Source of the DNA: Fluviibacter sp964387485
Lineage (GTDB): Bacteria > Pseudomonadota > Gammaproteobacteria > Burkholderiales > Rhodocyclaceae
NCBI GenBank assembly: GCA_964387485.1
Contig: CAYLWV010000063.1
Coordinates: forward strand, 1-9,772
Reading direction: 5' to 3'
DNA length: 9,772 nt
The translations under genes were made by a program, and so were the position numbers. Below, one piece after another: positions 6,255 through 9,772 of this stretch (position 1 is the stretch's first letter; every line of letters begins with the position of its first letter). The notes beneath the pieces were generated by a model. That model worked only from the letters and a program-made list of their open reading frames with translations, did no database searches and was not told the DNA's origin.

Positions 6255-6982
6255 TGCGATGTGTGTCACGGCTCTGGCGATCATGGCCATTGAGCTTACG
6301 CTGGGCGGTGGTTTTGTCCGTGGCCTTGCATCTGCTCATTATCTTGCCCTTGGGGCTTTGGCTGTATGCGACGCCCGTGGCGATGCCCCAGGCACCGCTG
6401 TCGGCCGTATTGCGTGGTCCGGGCGATGTGGTACATCAGGCAAGCCGGGAAGCGCAACGAGCGTTGCCCTTGTCGGCCGGTGCCCAGGCAAAACCGGTTA
6501 TGCCCAAGCAGGATATCCTGCCGCGCCAGTCTAAAGATGCGGCACGGATAGCCGACAAGCCCCAGACTCAGGCACCGACGCCCATCGGCGTGGCACAGGG
6601 GGATCCATCCGTCATGCCCAATGCGGCCTCCAGAGCAGGGGTACAGGGTGGGGCGCCGGAGTCGGCGCGCGAAGGGGTCGATGCCGACGCGCTACAGCGT
6701 TATCGTCTGGCGCTCGGCGTGGAGGCGCGTAAAGCACGGCGCTATCCTGAAGTGTCGCGAGCCCGGGGGCACGAGGGGCTGTGTGAGGTGATCGTGGTCC
6801 TCTCCAGAGCCGGTGGCCCGCCAGTCGCGATACCGGGCAAGAGCAGTGGTTCCCCGACGCTTGATGAGGCGGCATTGACGATGGCCAGAGTAGCGGTCGA
6901 ACACACCCCGGTACCGAATGAATTGCAAGGACGGAATCTGAAGATTCCACTGCGCATCCGTTTTACCCTGGATGACTTCTGA
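6254..6982 (+). CDS. TonB family energy transducer
   Basis: A 242-aa protein with TonB architecture: a short basic cytoplasmic N-terminus, one membrane helix (about 17-38), a long hydrophilic Ala/Pro/Gln-rich periplasmic linker (about 45-150), and a C-terminal TonB-like domain (about 155-241). The helix contains S22-x3-H26, matching the Ser-His pair that TonB proteins need to couple to the ExbB/ExbD proton channel. The C-terminal domain shows the family layout: ARRYPEVSRARGHEG, a beta strand CEVIVVLS, then SSGSPTLDEAAL and a final strand LKIPLRIRFTL. It should span the periplasm and pass proton-motive energy to outer-membrane transporters, though its partner is unknown and no exbB, exbD or receptor gene is present here. 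The linker has fewer Pro-Glu/Pro-Lys repeats than classical TonB. The ATG shares a base with the prmC stop (TGATG at 6252-6256), so translation is coupled. A TolA-like role is less likely. Confidence 0.82.
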   Translation: MRCVSRLWRSWPLSLRWAVVLSVALHLLIILPLGLWLYATPVAMPQAPLSAVLRGPGDVVHQASREAQRALPLSAGAQAKPVMPKQDILPRQSKDAARIADKPQTQAPTPIGVAQGDPSVMPNAASRAGVQGGAPESAREGVDADALQRYRLALGVEARKARRYPEVSRARGHEGLCEVIVVLSRAGGPPVAIPGKSSGSPTLDEAALTMARVAVEHTPVPNELQGRNLKIPLRIRFTLDDF

Positions 6983-7009
6983 TATCTGTACGTTTTTTGC
7001 CCGATATCA
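6980..7009. repeat. Inverted repeat TGATATC / GATATCA at the end of the tonB-like gene
   Basis: TGATATC at 6980-6986 is mirrored by GATATCA at 7003-7009, with 16 nt between that include a run of six T (6993-6998). The left arm contains the tonB stop codon. A 7-bp stem with a 16-nt loop and no T tail on its 3' side is a poor terminator; it could be a weak hairpin, a protein-binding site, or chance. No other terminator is visible after the tonB-like gene. Confidence 0.35.
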
Positions 7010-7060
7010 AAGAAACCGGGGTTGAAAGCAAAATCCGCGCCCTGATTTAAGGCGTCAAAG

Positions 7061-7069
7061 TGTTATAAT
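7061..7069 (+). promoter_or_regulatory. Extended -10 promoter for the desaturase gene
   Basis: TGTTATAAT matches TGn-TATAAT exactly (hexamer 7064-7069), and the 10 bases from 7060 are identical to those at the hemA promoter (773-782). No convincing -35 hexamer is found at the right distance. Transcription would start near 7076, giving a leader of about 100 nt before the ATG at 7179. That leader contains a small hairpin, TGCTG-TTG-CAGCA (7111-7123), and otherwise nothing I can name. Confidence 0.6.
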
Positions 7070-7165
7070 CCATTGATTTTATTCGCCCGGAGTCGTTTGC
7101 GGATGAATTGTGCTGTTGCAGCACTGCGGTCTTGATGTCGTTGTTAAGCCGCCTGTTTCGTTTTT

Positions 7166-7171
7166 AGGAGA
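7166..7171 (+). promoter_or_regulatory. Strong ribosome binding site that fixes the desaturase start
   Basis: AGGAGA lies 7 nt before the ATG at 7179. The same frame is open from about 7110 with alternative non-ATG starts, but none has a comparable site, and the upstream residues do not look like desaturase sequence. Confidence 0.85.
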
Positions 7172-7178
7172 GCCTTAC

Positions 7179-8351
7179 ATGTTCAACGGACTCATTGATA
7201 TGCCCTGGTGGGGTTATGTGGTCTACACCCTGATCGTGACGCACATCACGATTGCCGGTGTGACGATTTATCTGCATCGCCATTCGGCGCACCGTGCGCT
7301 GGAATTGCACCCCATCGTGTCGCATTTCTTCCGTTTCTGGCTGTGGCTGACGACCGGGATGGTCACCAAGCAGTGGACTGCGATTCACCGTAAGCACCAT
7401 GCCAAGTGTGAAACGCCGGAAGACCCGCATAGCCCGCAGATCTTTGGTCTGCGCAAGGTGCTGTGGCAGGGGGCGGAGCTGTATCGTGCTGAGGCCAAAA
7501 ACGACGAAACCATGAAGCGCTATGGTGCCGGTACGCCGGATGACTGGATGGAGCATCATGTCTACTCGCACTCGGTCATTGGTATCTCGATTCTGATGAT
7601 CCTCAACGTCATTCTGTTCGGACCGATCGGCCTGACGATCTGGGCGGTGCAAATGGCCTGGATCCCTTTCTGGGCGGCTGGTGTGGTGAATGGCGTCGGC
7701 CACTTCTACGGTTATCGTAATTTCACCTGCCCGGACGCCTCGACCAACCTGATCCCGTGGGGCATTATCATCGGTGGTGAAGAGCTGCATAACAACCATC
7801 ATGCATTCGGGACGTCAGCGAAGCTGTCGAACAAGTGGTACGAATTCGATATCGGCTGGTTGTATATCCGTACGATGGAAATGCTGGGTCTGGCCAAGGT
7901 CAAGAAGGTGGCGCCGCGTCCGAAGCTCGGCAAGGAAGCGGCTGTCGTGAATGCCGAAACGCTGGATGCGGTGATTACCCATCGCTTTGATCTGATGACC
8001 CGTTACGGCAAGGCGATCCGTCATGAGTTTGCGCGGACCCTGGAGCATCACAAGCATGATCACGCCCTGGCCGACAAGAAGACCTTGCGCCAGGCATCAC
8101 GCTGGGTGGCTGGCGATCTGGAGCAGATGCCGGCTGAACTGCGTCAACCGGTGAATAGCGTGCTGGCAGAAAGCCCGGCACTCACCCAGCTGTGTACGAT
8201 GCGCACCCAGCTGGTTGCGATCTGGGAAAAGACCAATGCCTCGCGTGACCAGCTGGTACAAAGTCTGCAGGAGTGGTGCAAGCAGGCAGAAGCATCAGGT
8301 GTGCGTGCGCTGGAAGAGTTGTCGGTGCGTGTACGCCGCTACGTGATTTAA
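7179..8351 (+). CDS. Membrane fatty-acid (acyl-CoA/acyl-lipid) delta-9 type desaturase
   Basis: A 390-aa integral-membrane di-iron desaturase that introduces a cis double bond in a fatty acyl chain, likely helping to set membrane fluidity. The three histidine boxes are intact: HRHSAH (33-38, HxxxxH), HRKHH (70-74, HxxHH) and HNNHH (204-208, HxxHH). NGVGHFYGYRNF (171-182) adds the further histidine typical of the stearoyl-CoA-desaturase-like family. Hydrophobic helices lie at about 11-31, 48-62, 132-150 and 152-172. The desaturase proper ends near residue 245; about 140 further residues form a charged, probably helical tail with no histidine box. It stands alone between its own promoter and a strong terminator. 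It needs an electron donor such as ferredoxin and a reductase, which are not encoded nearby. Exact substrate (acyl-CoA, acyl-ACP or phospholipid) and position of the bond are inferred only from family. Confidence 0.92.
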   Translation: MFNGLIDMPWWGYVVYTLIVTHITIAGVTIYLHRHSAHRALELHPIVSHFFRFWLWLTTGMVTKQWTAIHRKHHAKCETPEDPHSPQIFGLRKVLWQGAELYRAEAKNDETMKRYGAGTPDDWMEHHVYSHSVIGISILMILNVILFGPIGLTIWAVQMAWIPFWAAGVVNGVGHFYGYRNFTCPDASTNLIPWGIIIGGEELHNNHHAFGTSAKLSNKWYEFDIGWLYIRTMEMLGLAKVKKVAPRPKLGKEAAVVNAETLDAVITHRFDLMTRYGKAIRHEFARTLEHHKHDHALADKKTLRQASRWVAGDLEQMPAELRQPVNSVLAESPALTQLCTMRTQLVAIWEKTNASRDQLVQSLQEWCKQAEASGVRALEELSVRVRRYVI

Positions 8352-8367
8352 GTTTCTAATGTTTCAG

Positions 8368-8399
8368 GAAACAACCGGCTGCGGCCGGTTGTTTTTTTT
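8368..8399 (+). terminator. Rho-independent terminator after the desaturase gene
   Basis: A 10-bp perfect stem (8370-8379 with 8384-8393) around a TGCG loop runs into T residues to 8399; A-T pairs can lengthen the base by two. It lies 16 nt after the desaturase stop and directly before the prfC ribosome binding site, so prfC transcription depends on read-through or on a promoter I cannot see in this short gap. Confidence 0.93.
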
Positions 8400-8411
8400 C
8401 AAGGTGTTTAT

Positions 8412-9772
8412 ATGAGTGACTTGCCAAGCCAGGAAACACTGGCCGATGTATCCCCCGCCACAGAGCCGACAGCGGCTACCGGTGGCCAGCGAGCCAAAAG
8501 TATTGGCCCGGAAGTGCAACGGCGTCGTACCTTTGCCATTATTTCCCATCCGGATGCCGGTAAAACCACGCTGACGGAGAAGCTGCTGCTGTTCGCGGGT
8601 GCGATTCAGATTGCGGGTAGTGTCAAGGCACGTAAAGCCAGTCGTCATGCGACCTCGGATTGGATGGAGATCGAGAAGCAGCGCGGCATTTCTGTCGCCA
8701 GTTCGGTGATGCAGATGGAGTATGGCGATTGCGTGATCAATCTGCTGGACACCCCGGGTCACCAGGACTTTTCTGAAGATACCTATCGTGTACTTACTGC
8801 CGTCGATGCAGCGCTCATGGTGATTGACGCCGGTAATGGCGTCGAACCACAGACATTGCGTCTGCTGGAAGTGTGTCGTGCTCGTAATACGCCGATCATT
8901 ACGTTCATCAACAAGCTCGATAGCGAGGTGAAAGACCCGCTAGACCTGGTGGATGAAATTGAAAAGGTGCTCAAGCTGACGGTGGTGCCGTTCACCTGGC
9001 CGGTGGGCATGGGTAAGCGTTTTGCGGGTGTGTATGACATCCGTAAAGACCAGATGCGCTTGTTCCGTTCGGGTAAAGATCGACTGGAGACCGAATCAGA
9101 AACTTTGCAAGGCTTCGAGCATCCGCAGCTCGCTGATCGCTTCGGTGCCGAGTTTGAACAGGCGCAGCAGGAAGTGGAGCTGATTAGTGGGGCCTCGGAG
9201 GAATTCGATAAAGAGGCGTTCCTCAACGGTCAGCAGACACCGCTGTTCTTTGGCTCGGCCATCAACAACTTCGGCGTGAAGGAAGTGCTCGATGCCTTGT
9301 CGGAGCTGGCGCCGGCACCGAAGTCGCGGGCGGCCATTCAGCGGGTCGTCAACCCGGATGAACAAGCTTTCTCCGGCGTGGTCTTCAAGGTGCAGGCCAA
9401 TATGGACCCGGCGCACCGTGACCGCATTGCCTTTGTGCGTATCTGCTCCGGCAAGTTCACGCGCGGCATGCAGCTCAAGATTGGGCGAACCGGCAAAAGT
9501 ATGCGAACAGCCAGTGCCATGTCCTTTCTGTCACAGCGTCGTGAATTGCTCGAAGAGGCCTATGCGGGGGATATCATTGGTTTGCCCAACCATGGCTTGC
9601 TGCAGCTCGGCGATACGCTGACCGAAGGCGAAAAACTGCAGTACACCGGCTTGCCCTTCTTCGCGCCGGAGATTTTCCAGGCCGTCGAAGTGGCTGATCC
9701 GATGCGGGCCAAACAGCTGCGCACCGGTCTCCAGCAGTTAGGGGAAGAGGGTGCCATTCAGGTGTTCCGTCC
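8412..9772 (+). CDS. prfC: Peptide chain release factor 3 (RF3), 5' part; 3' end outside window
   Basis: RF3 is the translational GTPase that removes RF1 or RF2 from the ribosome after peptide release. About 453 codons are present with no stop before the window edge; by comparison with E. coli RF3 (from memory) roughly 75 C-terminal residues are missing. GTPase motifs are intact: G1 SHPDAGKTT (45-53), G2 RGIS (91-94), G3 DTPGH (113-117) and G4 NKLD (167-170). RF3-specific signatures include SDWMEIEKQRGIS, FKVQANMDPAHRDRIAF, NHGLLQLGDTLTEGE and LGEEGAIQVFR. The start at ATG 8412 is supported by AAGGTG at 8401-8406, 5 nt upstream. This start gives about 36 residues before the RRTFAIISHP core, against about 12 in E. 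coli; the extra part is rich in Ala, Thr, Ser and Pro. It lies just after a terminator, so its promoter is unclear. Confidence 0.96.
   Translation, partial: MSDLPSQETLADVSPATEPTAATGGQRAKSIGPEVQRRRTFAIISHPDAGKTTLTEKLLLFAGAIQIAGSVKARKASRHATSDWMEIEKQRGISVASSVMQMEYGDCVINLLDTPGHQDFSEDTYRVLTAVDAALMVIDAGNGVEPQTLRLLEVCRARNTPIITFINKLDSEVKDPLDLVDEIEKVLKLTVVPFTWPVGMGKRFAGVYDIRKDQMRLFRSGKDRLETESETLQGFEHPQLADRFGAEFEQAQQEVELISGASEEFDKEAFLNGQQTPLFFGSAINNFGVKEVLDALSELAPAPKSRAAIQRVVNPDEQAFSGVVFKVQANMDPAHRDRIAFVRICSGKFTRGMQLKIGRTGKSMRTASAMSFLSQRRELLEEAYAGDIIGLPNHGLLQLGDTLTEGEKLQYTGLPFFAPEIFQAVEVADPMRAKQLRTGLQQLGEEGAIQVFR

Noticed and set aside
7164..7802. 212-aa minus-strand open frame opposite the desaturase gene
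   Set aside because: Rich in His, Arg and Asp in the manner of a shadow of the plus-strand histidine-box gene; no motif and no ribosome binding site seen.
1..9772. CRISPR array, insertion sequence, toxin-antitoxin pair or phage genes
   Set aside because: No regularly spaced repeats, transposase gene, terminal inverted repeats or small paired genes were seen on either strand.

Overview
The window reads as ordinary, gene-dense chromosomal DNA of a Gram-negative proteobacterium, most likely a betaproteobacterium (possibly Neisseriales; this is inference from gene order and protein flavour, not from a search). It has moderately high GC, a Sec-exported protein, a TonB protein, a bacterial delta-9 type desaturase, and the hemA / prfA / prmC gene set that is classically linked in beta- and gammaproteobacteria.

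Layout from left to right: (1) the 3' end of an acetate symporter gene (actP), closed by a strong UUCG-loop terminator; (2) hemA (glutamyl-tRNA reductase) behind an extended -10 promoter, translationally coupled to a TauE/SafE-type membrane permease; (3) a convergent, minus-strand gene of lower GC encoding an unrecognised Sec-exported protein of about 421 aa; (4) a divergent unit starting with tRNA-Leu(UAA), followed 17 nt later by prfA (RF1), then prmC (the methyltransferase that modifies the RF1 GGQ glutamine), then a tonB-like gene overlapping prmC by one base; (5) a single-gene unit for a membrane fatty-acid desaturase with its own promoter, long leader, strong ribosome binding site and terminator; (6) the 5' part of prfC (RF3), which runs off the right edge.

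The theme of the middle and right parts is translation termination: RF1, its modifying enzyme and RF3 lie within about 5.5 kb. The familiar hemA-prfA-prmC order is present but split by the TauE-like gene, the unknown secreted protein and the tRNA. I see no CRISPR array, phage, insertion sequence or defence system. The parts most worth a second look are the unknown secreted protein, the tRNA-prfA junction with no visible Shine-Dalgarno sequence, the helical C-terminal tail of the desaturase, and the lone TonB coupled to prmC. I found no convincing evidence of a wholly new system.
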